From Stella humosa (GTDB lineage Bacteria > Pseudomonadota > Alphaproteobacteria > ATCC43930 > Allostellaceae), in assembly GCF_006738645.1 (NCBI RefSeq), contig NZ_AP019700.1, positions 2,864,001-2,928,000 of the forward strand: a stretch of DNA of 64,000 nt, written 5' to 3'. Position 1 is the stretch's first letter. Every line of letters starts with the position of its first letter. Of this stretch, positions 18,752 to 27,763 are shown piece after piece. Under the pieces are notes generated by a model, which did no database searches, had not been told where the DNA came from, and saw only the letters and a list, made by a program, of their open reading frames with translations. The translations under genes were made by a program, and so were the position numbers.

Positions 18752-19732
18752 TCAGGGGGCCTCCCAGGCCTTCCATTCGGCCTCGTGCGCGGCCAGCCAC
18801 TCGCCGGCCACCTCGAGCAGGGGTCGCTTCTCGATGTCGACCAGGGCGACCAGGCGCTCGAGCTCCGGCCCGTCGATGCGGAAGCGCGTCATGATGCGGT
18901 GGGCCTTGGGCCATTTCCGCGCCATGTCGATCGCCGCGTACTTCCAGATGTTGCCGGACGGCTTGCCGCAGTCATAGGCCTTGTCCGGATTGACGCCCCA
19001 TTTCGGGTCGCTGTAGCAGGCCGGCTCGTATTTCGGGAACTGCACCCATTCGCCCTGGAAGCGGGCGTTCACCCAGTGCGGGCTGTAGACCCAGACCATC
19101 AACGGCGCCTTGCGCTCATAGGCGTCCTTGAGGTCGGCATACATCGCCTCCTCGTTGGCGGCGTCGACCACGACGAAGGGCAGGCCGAGCGCCTCGATCC
19201 GCTCCGCGTCGTTGCCTTCCCACAAGGCCGGCAGGCCGAGATAGCGGCCGAGCGGCGCCGTGTCGGGCGTGGCGAAGGCCTGGCCGCATTTCAGCAGCGC
19301 GCGCCAGTCGGGCAGGCCGGGGCAGCGCTCCTTCATGTAGAGCGGATACCACCAGTCCTCGATCGCGATCGGCCCCAGCGGTCCCAGCCGCTCCACCTTG
19401 CCGGTCGCCTCGCCCCGGCGCATCGCCGGCTGGGCGGTGGTCTCCCACTGCTCGGTCACGAGGTCGATGCGGCCGGCCGCCATTGAGTCCAGCCCCGCCA
19501 TGTAGTCCGTGACGACGTAGCGCACGCGATAGCCGCTGCGCTCCAGGATGCCGCCGGCCAGCCGCGCGGTCAGTTGCTGGCCGGTCCAGTCATGGACGGC
19601 GATGCGGATGGGGTCGCGGGATTCCTGGGCCGCGGCTTCGGTCGATTCCACGGTCACGGCCAGGACCGCGGCCAGGACGATGCCCGCCAGCACGCGCGCC
19701 AGCCTCCACCCACGTCGCGCCATCCGTGCCAC
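18752..19732 (-). CDS. OpuAC/ProX-type glycine-betaine-like ABC substrate-binding protein
   Basis: A 326-residue periplasmic protein with a twin-Arg-rich, Ala/Val signal region (ARVLAGIVLAAVLAVTVEST) and mature start near QESRDPIRIAVHDWTGQQL. The fold and aromatic residues (DWWYPLYMKERCPGLPDW, WVYSPHWVNARF) fit quaternary-amine binding proteins. No permease or ATPase gene is adjacent. It ends a tight leftward run after the dioxygenase (26-base gap), suggesting that the dioxygenase and lyase act on its ligand. Confidence 0.87.
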   Translation of the reverse strand: MARMARRGWRLARVLAGIVLAAVLAVTVESTEAAAQESRDPIRIAVHDWTGQQLTARLAGGILERSGYRVRYVVTDYMAGLDSMAAGRIDLVTEQWETTAQPAMRRGEATGKVERLGPLGPIAIEDWWYPLYMKERCPGLPDWRALLKCGQAFATPDTAPLGRYLGLPALWEGNDAERIEALGLPFVVVDAANEEAMYADLKDAYERKAPLMVWVYSPHWVNARFQGEWVQFPKYEPACYSDPKWGVNPDKAYDCGKPSGNIWKYAAIDMARKWPKAHRIMTRFRIDGPELERLVALVDIEKRPLLEVAGEWLAAHEAEWKAWEAP

Positions 19733-19758
19733 CCTCTTTCCTGCCCAGCGTCCGGGGG

Positions 19759-20676
19759 CTAGCCCGCGGGCGCCGGCTCCTGCCGCATCTCGAAATAGCG
19801 CTTGGCTATCGCCGTCTGGCTTTCATAGATCGAGCCCTGGAAACGCGGCGGCGGAAACGGCATGCGGATCGGTGCCGGCACCACCCGCGGCTCGATGCTG
19901 GAACTGCCAGCGACCATGCAGGATTCATACTCCGCGAAGTTCGATATGCCCTTCAGCGGGAACGCGTCGGCCGCGGCGAACTCGTAGAGCAGCAGCGTGC
20001 GCGGCCGGCTGGAGAAGTTCTGGGCCGAACCATGGACGGCACGCACATGGTGAAAGGTCATGGAGCCGGCCCGGGCCGGCATCAGGGCCGCCGTTGACAG
20101 GTCCAGCCCCGGGCACTGGGCCGGGTCCATGGCGCCGCAAAAATGCCCGGTCTCGTCGTGATGGTTCCAGGTCGGCCCGCGGTGGGAGCCCGGCACCACC
20201 ATCATCGCCCCGTTGTCCCGGTCGGCATCGTCGAGCAGCACGCCCACGGCCAGCACGTCGTCGTTGGTATGGGGATAGAAGGCCCAGTCCTGATGCCATT
20301 CCACGGGCGAGCCGTAGCCGGGGGCCTTCATGTTGATCTTGGACCCGTGCAGGCGAACGTCCGGGCCCAGCAACTGCTGCAGGATGGCCACCATCGGCCC
20401 GTAGCCCGCCAGTTCCCGGAAGAAGGGGAAGTTGCTGTGCGGCACCTTGATCCGGCGCACCCGCGGCGCGTCCGGCCGGTGCGACGGCTCAAGATCAAAT
20501 ACCTTGTCGTGCGTCTCCAGCCCGCGGGCGCCCTCGCAGATCTCGGCGACGACCTGGCGGATGCGGCTGAGCGTGGCACCGTCCAGCACGTCCGGGGCGA
20601 CGACATAGCCATTCTCGCGATAGAACTCGACATCGGCGGCGGACAGCATCGACGGGACCTCCAGGGCTATGCCCAT
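19759..20676 (-). CDS. Phytanoyl-CoA dioxygenase (PhyH)-family Fe(II)/2-oxoglutarate oxygenase
   Basis: A 305-residue cupin-fold hydroxylase. The iron-binding triad is visible as H-x-D in VEWHQDWAFYPH and the distal His in RAVHGSAQN. The following Arg (SSRPRTLLLYEF) can bind 2-oxoglutarate. The N-terminus FYRENGYVVAPDVLD is the standard PhyH opening. Bacterial members hydroxylate amino acids, ectoine, betaines or phosphonates. Its neighbours, a C-N lyase and a betaine-type binding protein, favour a small nitrogenous substrate. Exact substrate unknown. Confidence 0.88.
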   Translation of the reverse strand: MGIALEVPSMLSAADVEFYRENGYVVAPDVLDGATLSRIRQVVAEICEGARGLETHDKVFDLEPSHRPDAPRVRRIKVPHSNFPFFRELAGYGPMVAILQQLLGPDVRLHGSKINMKAPGYGSPVEWHQDWAFYPHTNDDVLAVGVLLDDADRDNGAMMVVPGSHRGPTWNHHDETGHFCGAMDPAQCPGLDLSTAALMPARAGSMTFHHVRAVHGSAQNFSSRPRTLLLYEFAAADAFPLKGISNFAEYESCMVAGSSSIEPRVVPAPIRMPFPPPRFQGSIYESQTAIAKRYFEMRQEPAPAG

Positions 20677-20700
20677 GTTGGCGCCACCGGCCGACGGTGG

Positions 20701-22053
20701 TCAACAATCGGCGAGCCGGGCCAGCACCCGGTCGACCATCGCCCCGGCCAGGCCCAGATAGTTGGCGGGATCGCAGAGGCGGTCGAGGGCGGGCCGGTCC
20801 AGGTGGTCGGCGACCTCGGGCGTCTCGGCCAGCAGCTCGACCAGCGGCCGACCACCCGCGATCGCCGTGCGGCAGAGGTCGTAGACCAGGTGGTGGGCAC
20901 GCTCGCGGCCGAGATGGGGGGCCAGCCCCATCATCACCGCCTCGGACACCACCAAGCCGTGCGTCAGGTCGAGATTGGCGCGCATCCGGGGCACATCCAC
21001 CTCCAGCCCCGCGGCCAGGAACCGGGCATGGGCGAGCGCACCCGCCATCAGGCAGCAGATCTGCGGCAGGGCCGCCCATTCGATCTGCCAGGGGCCGGCC
21101 GACCGCTCATGCTCGGCCACCACCGCTTCCAGCAGTGCCGTGACCTGAGGCCGGGCGGCGGCAACGGCGGCGTGGATGTAGATGCAGGATACCGGGTTGC
21201 GCTTCTGCGGCATGGTGCTGCTGGAGCCGCGGCCGTGGGCGAAAGGCTCGTAGACCTCGGCCACCTCGGTCTGCATCATCAGCTTCACGTCGGTCGCGAA
21301 CTTGCCCAGCGTGCCGCCCACCAGCCCCAGGAAGCAGCCGACCTCGGCGATCGCGTCGCGCTGCGTGTGCCAGGCGATGTCGGGCTGGCCCAGGCCAAGC
21401 TCCACCATCAGCAGCCGCTGCGTCTCCAGCCCGCCTTCCGGCAACGAGGCCAGCGTCCCGGCCGCGCCCGCAAACTGCCCCACCAGCAGTCGCGGCCGCA
21501 GCTCGTCGAGCCTGCGGCGGTGGCGCTCGACCGCGCTCAGCAGCCCCGCCATCTTGTAGCCGAAGGTGACCGGCACGGCCTGCTGCAGGTTGCTGCGGCC
21601 GATCACCGGCGTGTCGCGATGGCGGCGAGCCAGGTCCGCCAGCGATGCCGAGAGGCCGCGCAGGTCGCCCTCCACCAGGTCCAGCGCCTCGCGCAGTTGC
21701 AGCACGGTGGCGGTATCAGTGATGTCCTGGGTGGTGGCCCCCCAGTGGCAGTATTCGCCCTGCCCGTCGACGCACAACTCGACGAGTTGCTGCACCAGCC
21801 CGATGACGGGTGAGCCGGCGCGCTCGGTCTGCTGGCGCAGCCGTTCCAGGTCGATCCGGTCGATACGGCAATTGCGCTCGATCTCGGCCGCCGCCGCCGC
21901 CGGGATCAGCCCCAGCCGGCCCTGGACCCGCGCCAAGGCCGCCTCGACCTCCAGATACTTCGCGGTCCGCGTTTCATCGGAGAAGATCGCCCGCATCGCC
22001 TCGGTCGAGAAGAGGTTGCCGAGGATGCTGGAGTCGATGATCGAGGCGGGCAT
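20701..22053 (-). CDS. Adenylosuccinate lyase / 3-carboxymuconate cycloisomerase-like (aspartase/fumarase superfamily) enzyme
   Basis: A 450-residue lyase. Superfamily regions are clear: HWGATTQDITDTA (region 1), TPVIGRSNLQQAVPVTFG (region 2) and the mobile signature loop GSSSTMPQKRNPV (GSxxMPxKxN pattern with catalytic Ser). It is closest in look to PcaB/PurB relatives, but an adenylosuccinate role is unlikely because it sits among non-purine genes. It starts six bases after the glucokinase stop and precedes the PhyH dioxygenase by 24. Probably eliminates fumarate or a related acid from a substituted dicarboxylate. Confidence 0.85.
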   Translation of the reverse strand: MPASIIDSSILGNLFSTEAMRAIFSDETRTAKYLEVEAALARVQGRLGLIPAAAAAEIERNCRIDRIDLERLRQQTERAGSPVIGLVQQLVELCVDGQGEYCHWGATTQDITDTATVLQLREALDLVEGDLRGLSASLADLARRHRDTPVIGRSNLQQAVPVTFGYKMAGLLSAVERHRRRLDELRPRLLVGQFAGAAGTLASLPEGGLETQRLLMVELGLGQPDIAWHTQRDAIAEVGCFLGLVGGTLGKFATDVKLMMQTEVAEVYEPFAHGRGSSSTMPQKRNPVSCIYIHAAVAAARPQVTALLEAVVAEHERSAGPWQIEWAALPQICCLMAGALAHARFLAAGLEVDVPRMRANLDLTHGLVVSEAVMMGLAPHLGRERAHHLVYDLCRTAIAGGRPLVELLAETPEVADHLDRPALDRLCDPANYLGLAGAMVDRVLARLADC

Positions 22054-22059
22054 GGCGGG

Positions 22060-23019
22060 TCAGTCCTCGTCGGCGAGCCGGGCCAGGCCCACCAGGGCCG
22101 CCGCCGGATGGGTCACTATGGCGACCGGCACCGTCTCCAGCCATGGGCGAAAGCGCCCCTTGGCGACGAAGCGCTCATGGAACCGGCTGGCCGCCAGGAA
22201 GTCGGCGATGCGCGGGGCGATGCCGCCCGCGATGCGGACACCACCCGCGGACCGGAAGGTCAGCGCCAGGTTGCCCGCCACGCCGCCCAGCATCGCACAG
22301 AACATCTCCAGCGCCGCCCGCGCGACGGCGCAGCTTCCGTCCAGAGCCGCCCGTGTGATCGCCTGCGGCGGCTCGTCCGGCACACTCACCCCGCGACATT
22401 CCGAAATCGCCCGACGGAGGTTGGCCAAGCCCGGGCCGGACAATGCGCGCTCCGCCGAGACATGGCCGAATCTGGCGCGCAGGCGGGCGATCACCGCCTC
22501 CTCCTCAGGGTCAGCCGCGGGCAGCGTGCCATGCCCCCCCTCCCCTGCCACGACCCGAGCCGGGCGGCCCGGCAGGAAGGCGGCCACGCCCAGGCCGGTG
22601 CCGGGACCGAGCGTCACGATCGGCGCCTCGGGATCGGCCTCGCCCGGCGCCAGCGGCCGCAGATCACCCGCATCCAGCCCCGGCATGGACCAGGCGACGG
22701 CCGCGAAATCGTTGACCAGCCGCACGTCGGACATGTCGAACGTGCGCCGCAGCCGCAGGCCGTTCACTTCCCACGGGGCGTTGGTCAGCTGCATTCGGTC
22801 GCCGTCCACCGGGCCGGCCACGGCCAGCAGCGCCTTGGTCGGCCGCGCGCCGGTCCAGCCGGCGAGCGCCACCTCCATGGCGGCCTCCAGCGTCGGGTGA
22901 TCGGCGGTCGCGACCGGGGCCAACTGGCGGATCGTGTCCTCGTCGAGGATCGCAAAACGGGCGTTCGTGCCGCCGATGTCGGCCAGCAGGGTCGGTCTGG
23001 GAATGCGGGAACGGATCAA
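22060..23019 (-). CDS. glk: Glucokinase
   Basis: Phosphorylates glucose with ATP at the head of the Entner-Doudoroff route. It has 319 residues, as in proteobacterial Glk. Motifs: phosphate 1 LLADIGGTNARFAI near residue 11, LTNAPWEVNG, the glucose-contact LVNDFAAVAWSMP, phosphate 2 TLGPGTGLGVAAFL, GEGGHGTLPAAD and adenosine motif VRIAGGIAPRI. The downstream lyase begins within six bases, an unusual operon partner for glk. Confidence 0.94.
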   Translation of the reverse strand: MIRSRIPRPTLLADIGGTNARFAILDEDTIRQLAPVATADHPTLEAAMEVALAGWTGARPTKALLAVAGPVDGDRMQLTNAPWEVNGLRLRRTFDMSDVRLVNDFAAVAWSMPGLDAGDLRPLAPGEADPEAPIVTLGPGTGLGVAAFLPGRPARVVAGEGGHGTLPAADPEEEAVIARLRARFGHVSAERALSGPGLANLRRAISECRGVSVPDEPPQAITRAALDGSCAVARAALEMFCAMLGGVAGNLALTFRSAGGVRIAGGIAPRIADFLAASRFHERFVAKGRFRPWLETVPVAIVTHPAAALVGLARLADED

Positions 23020-23089
23020 TTTTCGGGCAACTCCTCCGCTGTGCCGGGCTGGCGGACATGGTCAACGCACAGGGCGTGCATACGGCTCC

Positions 23090-23761
23090 TTACGCGCCGG
23101 CATGCGATGCGCCCTCGATCATCGGCGAGGGCGTCGCCAGCATCGACGGCCGGGCCGCCATCCGGCGATACCAGCGGTCGAGCGCGGCATGCGCGGCCAG
23201 CATGGACGCCCCTTCCGGCGCCATGCGGAAGCAGGCGAACATCGGCGCGGCGTGCAGGTCGGCCAGCGTCGGCCCCAGTCCTTCGCCTGCCAGCCAGTCG
23301 CCACCGCCAAGGAACCCTTCCAGCACCCGGCAGCAGCGCGCCGCCTGCGGCAAGGCCGCCGCGATGCGTCCTTCGTCCACCGGCTCGCCGCGCACGGGCT
23401 TGCGCACCCGCTCCACGAACACGTCCCACACCAGCGTGCGATAGGCATAGGCGTCGAGCAACCCCACGATCTGCGCCATGCGCGCCCGCGCGCCGGGGGC
23501 GGCCGGCTGCAACGGCGGCCCGGCGAAGCCCTCGTCGACGTAGCGCGCGATTGCCGCCGTCTCGAACAGGTCGAGCGCGCCGTGCCGCAGGGCCGGGATG
23601 CGGTCGAACGGGTGCAGGCCACGATATTCGGCCGGTACCGAGGGCGGGTCGAAGATGTCGACCGGCTCGAAGCGATGGGCGACACCCTTCTCGGCCAGGG
23701 CCAGGCGGGCGATGCGGGTGTAGACGCTGTAGATGGCGCCGAAGAGGACGGGGGCGGTCAT
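23090..23761 (-). CDS. Glutathione S-transferase family protein
   Basis: A 223-residue cytosolic GST. The N-terminal thioredoxin-like domain contains IYSVYTRIARLALAEKGV, the cis-Pro segment FDRIPALRHG and the glutathione-contact LFETAAIARYVDE. The C-terminal helical domain includes GLGPTLADLHAAPMF, the N-capping-box region of GSTs. The start at 23761 removes an unsupported 13-residue extension. Substrate class cannot be told from sequence. Its presence implies glutathione use, relevant to the bacillithiol-like locus at 30354-33347. Confidence 0.9.
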   Translation of the reverse strand: MTAPVLFGAIYSVYTRIARLALAEKGVAHRFEPVDIFDPPSVPAEYRGLHPFDRIPALRHGALDLFETAAIARYVDEGFAGPPLQPAAPGARARMAQIVGLLDAYAYRTLVWDVFVERVRKPVRGEPVDEGRIAAALPQAARCCRVLEGFLGGGDWLAGEGLGPTLADLHAAPMFACFRMAPEGASMLAAHAALDRWYRRMAARPSMLATPSPMIEGASHAGA

Positions 23762-23886
23762 GGCGCCCGCAGGTTCGACTGCGGACGGGATCCAAGGCAA
23801 GGGCGAAGGCGGCGCCTTCTCTGGACGCCGGTCGGCCCAGGCGCTAGGTCTTGCCCTGGGCAGGGAAACCGGGTGGGCGACGGGGA

Positions 23887-24909
23887 ATGATCGAGCTTGG
23901 CGCGGCGACGCCGCTGGACCTGCTGCGCACCTATCGCCGGCGGATGATCGAGGAGGTCTCGCCCAACGACCAGATGGTCCTGCCGCAGGATGCGCTCGAC
24001 AGCGCCACCCTGCCCGAGACCGACTGGTGCGCGCAGTACTTCTGGGTCACGGAAGAGGCACTGCGCGTCGTCGCCAAGGCGATGCTGCTGGGCGAACAGC
24101 CCGAGATCCGCCGCATCCTCGACCTGCCCTGCGGCCATGGCCGGGTCCTGCGCGGCCTGCGCGCGGCCTTTCCCGAGGCCGAGATCACCGCCTGCGACAT
24201 CGACCGCGACGGCGTCGATTTCTGCGCCCGCACCTTCGGCGCACTGCCGGTCTATGGCGACCCCGACCCGGACCGCATCGAGCTGGGCGACGCCACCTTC
24301 GACCTCATCTATTGCGGCTCGCTGCTGACGCATCTCGATGCCGGGCCGTTCCGCCGCTTCCTCGCCAAGATGTCGCGCCACCTGGCCGAGGATGGGCTGC
24401 TGGTCTTCACCACGCATGGCCGCTGGTGCCTGACCTTCCATCGCACTATCATGCCCTTCATCGCGCCGGAGCCGTGGCAGGTGATCGAGGACGGCTTCCG
24501 CGCGACCGGCTTCGGCTATCACGACTATGCGGAATCCCCCGGCTACGGCGTGTCGCTGTCCAGCGTCGCCTGGGTGCAGCAGGCGATCGAGGCGGATCCG
24601 TCGCTGACCACGATCGGCCTGATGGAGAAAGGCCTGGGCAACTTCCAGGATGTCTTCGTCTGCCGCAAATGGCCGATCGACGCCCCACGCGGGCCGCTGC
24701 ACCCCAAGCGCCGTCCGGCGATCTACCAGGGCGAGACCGAGATGCTGGGCCCGCCGCGCCCGGCCCGCGGCCCGCGGGTGTCGGTCGGCTTGTCGCCCGA
24801 ACTGCAAAGGCAGCCAGCGGCTGCAGCGCCAGCCGCGCCAACACCGGCGGTAGAATCGCCTCGCCCATTGCTGCAAAGGCTGGCGGGCAAGATCCTCGGA
24901 CGCTCCTAG
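23887..24909 (+). CDS. SAM-dependent methyltransferase (class I)
   Basis: A 340-residue protein. The SAM-binding motif ILDLPCGHGRVLRGL is near residue 75, motif II is ITACDIDRDGVDF, and a post-motif segment FDLIYCGSLLTHL follows. The last 80 residues are Pro/Ala-rich and probably disordered. The start is ATG 23887 within GGGGAATG. It is followed 33 bases later by an acyltransferase 3 gene. Methyl acceptor unknown; context suggests a surface glycan or lipid. Confidence 0.85.
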   Translation: MIELGAATPLDLLRTYRRRMIEEVSPNDQMVLPQDALDSATLPETDWCAQYFWVTEEALRVVAKAMLLGEQPEIRRILDLPCGHGRVLRGLRAAFPEAEITACDIDRDGVDFCARTFGALPVYGDPDPDRIELGDATFDLIYCGSLLTHLDAGPFRRFLAKMSRHLAEDGLLVFTTHGRWCLTFHRTIMPFIAPEPWQVIEDGFRATGFGYHDYAESPGYGVSLSSVAWVQQAIEADPSLTTIGLMEKGLGNFQDVFVCRKWPIDAPRGPLHPKRRPAIYQGETEMLGPPRPARGPRVSVGLSPELQRQPAAAAPAAPTPAVESPRPLLQRLAGKILGRS

Positions 24910-24942
24910 GCGGCGCCAGGCACGCCCGCGGAGCCCCCGCGC

Positions 24943-25950
24943 GTGATCCGCAACATCCAGGCCCTGCGCTTCCTGGCGGCCTTTGCCGTCGTGGGGTATC
25001 ACGCTGGCACGCTCTACTTCGCGCTCGACAAGAGCCAGGGCCTAGCGCCGCTGTTCGCCCCGCTGGTCGCCTATGGGATGACCGGCGTCGACCTCTTCTT
25101 CGTCATCTCCGGCTATGTCGTGCAGATCACGACGGCCGGCCGCGCCGGTCCGGCGGCGGCCACCTCGTTCATGCTGCGGCGCTCGGCCCGCATCTATCTG
25201 GGCTACTGGCCCTGGCTGGTCGTCGCCTATCTGGTCGGACGCTTCGTCGTCGGCATCGACTATTCCGGCCACAGCGCCGTGCGCTCGATCGCGCTCACCA
25301 TCTTCATCCGCGGCCAACTGGTCATGATCGTCAGCTGGACCCTGATGTTCGAGCTGATGTTCTATTTCGCCTTCGCGGTCGCCATGCTGCTGCCGCGCCG
25401 GGTCGGGCTGGTCCTGCTGGCGGCCTGGGCCGTGGCGAGCCTGGTCTGGCCCAGCCGCTGGTGGCTCAACCCCTTCATCGCGGAATTCGCCGCCGGCGCC
25501 CTGCTGGCTGCCGCCATCGGCCGCTTCGGCCCGCCGCCGGCATGGCCCGCTGCCATCGCGACCGCGCTGCTGGCCGCAGTCGGCGTCTATGTCGGCCAGC
25601 GCTACGGGCTGCTGGGGCGGCTGGACGTGCTGGGCCGGGTGCTGTGCGTGGCCCCGTTCGCGGTCGCCACCGTGGCACTTGCCGTGGCGCTGGAGCATCG
25701 CGGCGTCACCTGCGGTCGCACGCTGGTGCTGCTGGGCGACAGCTCCTACGCCCTCTATCTCTGCCATGTGCCGGTACTGACGCTGGCGACCCAGGTATGG
25801 TGGCCGACCGTCCATGCCCATCCTGATATCCTCTACCCGGTCATCACGGCGGCGACCGTCGTGGTGGCGGTGGCCTGGTATCTGGCGGTCGAGCGGCACC
25901 TGACGGCGGCATCCACCCGCATCGTCCGCAGCGCTTTCCGCGAGCGGTAG
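24943..25950 (+). CDS. Acyltransferase 3-family membrane protein
   Basis: A 335-residue integral membrane acyltransferase starting with GTG. The family motif RFLAAFAVVGYHAG (catalytic His) is near residue 20; GVDLFFVISGYVV and RRSARIYLGYWPW follow, then about ten hydrophobic helices ending with the LLGDSSYALYLCHVP motif. Members O-acylate exopolysaccharides, LPS or peptidoglycan. Likely works with the preceding methyltransferase on an envelope component. Confidence 0.92.
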   Translation: MIRNIQALRFLAAFAVVGYHAGTLYFALDKSQGLAPLFAPLVAYGMTGVDLFFVISGYVVQITTAGRAGPAAATSFMLRRSARIYLGYWPWLVVAYLVGRFVVGIDYSGHSAVRSIALTIFIRGQLVMIVSWTLMFELMFYFAFAVAMLLPRRVGLVLLAAWAVASLVWPSRWWLNPFIAEFAAGALLAAAIGRFGPPPAWPAAIATALLAAVGVYVGQRYGLLGRLDVLGRVLCVAPFAVATVALAVALEHRGVTCGRTLVLLGDSSYALYLCHVPVLTLATQVWWPTVHAHPDILYPVITAATVVVAVAWYLAVERHLTAASTRIVRSAFRER

Positions 25951-26016
25951 CGGCGGGCTACTCCGGCGGCGGCCGGCCTGTCATGCTGGGCCGAACATCG
26001 AACGGGAGACGGCACC

Positions 26017-26991
26017 ATGGAGATGCGGGATTTCGGCCGGACAGGCCTGCGCCTGTCGGCCCTGGGCTTCGGTTGCGGCGCCGTCGGCGGCCTGATGGTG
26101 CGCGCCGACGCGGCCGAGCAGGAGCGCGCCGTCGCCCGGGCACTCGATGCCGGCATCAACTATTTCGACACGGCCGTGCAGTATGGCGACGGGCAGTCGG
26201 AACGCAATCTGGGCCGCGTCCTGGCCCGGCTGAAGCCGGCCGAAGCCGTGATCGGCACCAAGGTCCGGCTGCTGGGCGACGACTTCTCGGATGTCGGCGG
26301 CGCCGTCGTCGGGTCGCTCGAGGGCAGCCTTGCCCGCCTCGGCCGCGAGCGGGTGGATATCCTCTATTTCCACAACCCGGTCACCATGGACGGCAGCCCC
26401 GGCAGCCTGTCGGTCGCCCGCCTGCTGGAAGAGTTCGTGCCGGCCGTCGAGCGGCTGCGCGATGCCGGCAAGGTCGGTTTCGTCGGCATCACGGCGGTCG
26501 GCGACACGGCAGCGCTGAAGGCCGTGCTGGCGTCGAGCAAGGTCGAAGCCGCCCAGGTGGTGTTCAACCTGCTGAACCCGTCGGCCGCCGACCGCCTGCC
26601 TGCCGGCTGGCCCGGCCAGGACTATGACGGACTGCTGGGCGATGCCGCGACGGCCGGAGCCGGCGTCGTCGCCATCCGCGTGCTGGCCGGCGGCGCGCTC
26701 TCCGGATCGGCCGAGCGCCACCCGATCGCCAGTCCCGCCCCGGCACCGATCGGCTCCAGCGACACCTACGCGGGCGACCTCGACCGTGCCCAGGCCCTGC
26801 TGCCCCAGGCAGGCGGGACGACCGCCGGACTGACGGATCTGGCGACCCGCTATCCCCTGTCGCAGGCTGCCATCGGCACGATCCTGGTGGGCATGGCAAG
26901 TTTCGAGCAATTCGAGCTGGCGCTCGCCGCCATCGAACGCGGCGCGCCATCGGCGGGTGAACTCGCCCGGCTGGCCGGCGGGCAGCGTTGA
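26017..26991 (+). CDS. Aldo/keto reductase
   Basis: A 324-residue NADPH-dependent reductase of the (beta/alpha)8 fold. The catalytic Asp and Tyr are seen in NYFDTAVQYGDGQSE, the Lys in VIGTKVRLL and the His in DILYFHNPV. A GGGAG ribosome-binding site precedes the ATG. It converges on a TetR gene 7 bases away. Physiological substrate unknown. Confidence 0.92.
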   Translation: MEMRDFGRTGLRLSALGFGCGAVGGLMVRADAAEQERAVARALDAGINYFDTAVQYGDGQSERNLGRVLARLKPAEAVIGTKVRLLGDDFSDVGGAVVGSLEGSLARLGRERVDILYFHNPVTMDGSPGSLSVARLLEEFVPAVERLRDAGKVGFVGITAVGDTAALKAVLASSKVEAAQVVFNLLNPSAADRLPAGWPGQDYDGLLGDAATAGAGVVAIRVLAGGALSGSAERHPIASPAPAPIGSSDTYAGDLDRAQALLPQAGGTTAGLTDLATRYPLSQAAIGTILVGMASFEQFELALAAIERGAPSAGELARLAGGQR

Positions 26992-26998
26992 CCCGCGG

Positions 26999-27652
26999 TC
27001 AGCGGCCGGCGGGGACGGTCATCTGCCCGATGAATAGACCGAGCGCTCGCTGCATGGCGACCTGCGGCGGCTCCGACGGATGCCACTCGGGGAAGTGGCC
27101 GTCGATCGCCATCCGCGCCAAACCGTAGACCAGCGCGCGCGCGGCCAGCACCAGACGGTCGAGATCGACGCCTTCGGCAAGCCGCCCGCGGTCGCGGGCC
27201 TGGGTCAGCAGTTCGACCATCCGGCGCCGGATCGCTTCGTTCTGCCCGCGCAGGCTGTCCGACGACGCGAAGTCGATGAGGGTGCGGGAACTGATGATCG
27301 CGAAGTGGGTCGGATTGGCGACCGCCCAACCGAGATAGCCCCGGCCGATCGCCTCGAACATCGCCACCGGGTCGTCCGGGTCGGCGTCCGACTGGGCTCG
27401 GGCCACCGCCAGGGTCAGCCGCCCCATCGCCTGTTCGGCGACGGCGGTCAGCAGCGCAGTCTTCGAGCGGAAATGCTGGAACGGCGCGCCGGGCGACACG
27501 CCCGCCCGCTTGGCGGCCTCGCGCACCGAGACATGCTCGACACCCCGCTCCTCGATGATCTCGACGGTCACGGCAATCAGCGTCTCGACGAGATTGCCGT
27601 GATGGTAGGGCCTCGCAGGCCCCGCCTTGGTCTTGGACGGTCGGTCGCTCAT
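26999..27652 (-). CDS. TetR-family regulator with WHG-type C-terminal domain
   Basis: A 217-residue regulator. The opening PYHHGNLVETLI is typical of the WHG subgroup, and the HTH follows (EHVSVREAAKRAGVSPGAPFQHFRSKTALLTAV). The C-terminal domain has RGYLGWAVANPTHFAIISS. It is divergent from a small secreted protein; two TAATC-3-GATTA palindromes lie in the gap, so autoregulation plus control of the neighbour is likely. Confidence 0.93.
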   Translation of the reverse strand: MSDRPSKTKAGPARPYHHGNLVETLIAVTVEIIEERGVEHVSVREAAKRAGVSPGAPFQHFRSKTALLTAVAEQAMGRLTLAVARAQSDADPDDPVAMFEAIGRGYLGWAVANPTHFAIISSRTLIDFASSDSLRGQNEAIRRRMVELLTQARDRGRLAEGVDLDRLVLAARALVYGLARMAIDGHFPEWHPSEPPQVAMQRALGLFIGQMTVPAGR

Positions 27653-27680
27653 GCGCCGACCAGTATCACGAGCGCCTATC

Positions 27681-27693
27681 TAATCAGTGATTA
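27681..27693. promoter_or_regulatory. TetR operator candidate 1 (TAATC-N3-GATTA)
   Basis: The 13-base perfect-armed palindrome TAATCAGTGATTA lies 28 bases upstream of the TetR gene start. The same arms recur 51 bases away, about five helical turns, on the side of the secreted-protein gene. Confidence 0.75.
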
Positions 27694-27731
27694 ATTCTGC
27701 TTGCATCCCCACCCGCCATGCCGCTTTAATC

Positions 27732-27744
27732 TAATCGTCGATTA
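27732..27744. promoter_or_regulatory. TetR operator candidate 2 (TAATC-N3-GATTA)
   Basis: TAATCGTCGATTA, with arms identical to the site at 27681 and a different 3-base spacer. It lies 19 bases before the start codon of the secreted-protein gene, between it and any promoter, a good position for repression. Confidence 0.75.
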
Positions 27745-27763
27745 TATTCCTTGGGAGACCAGC

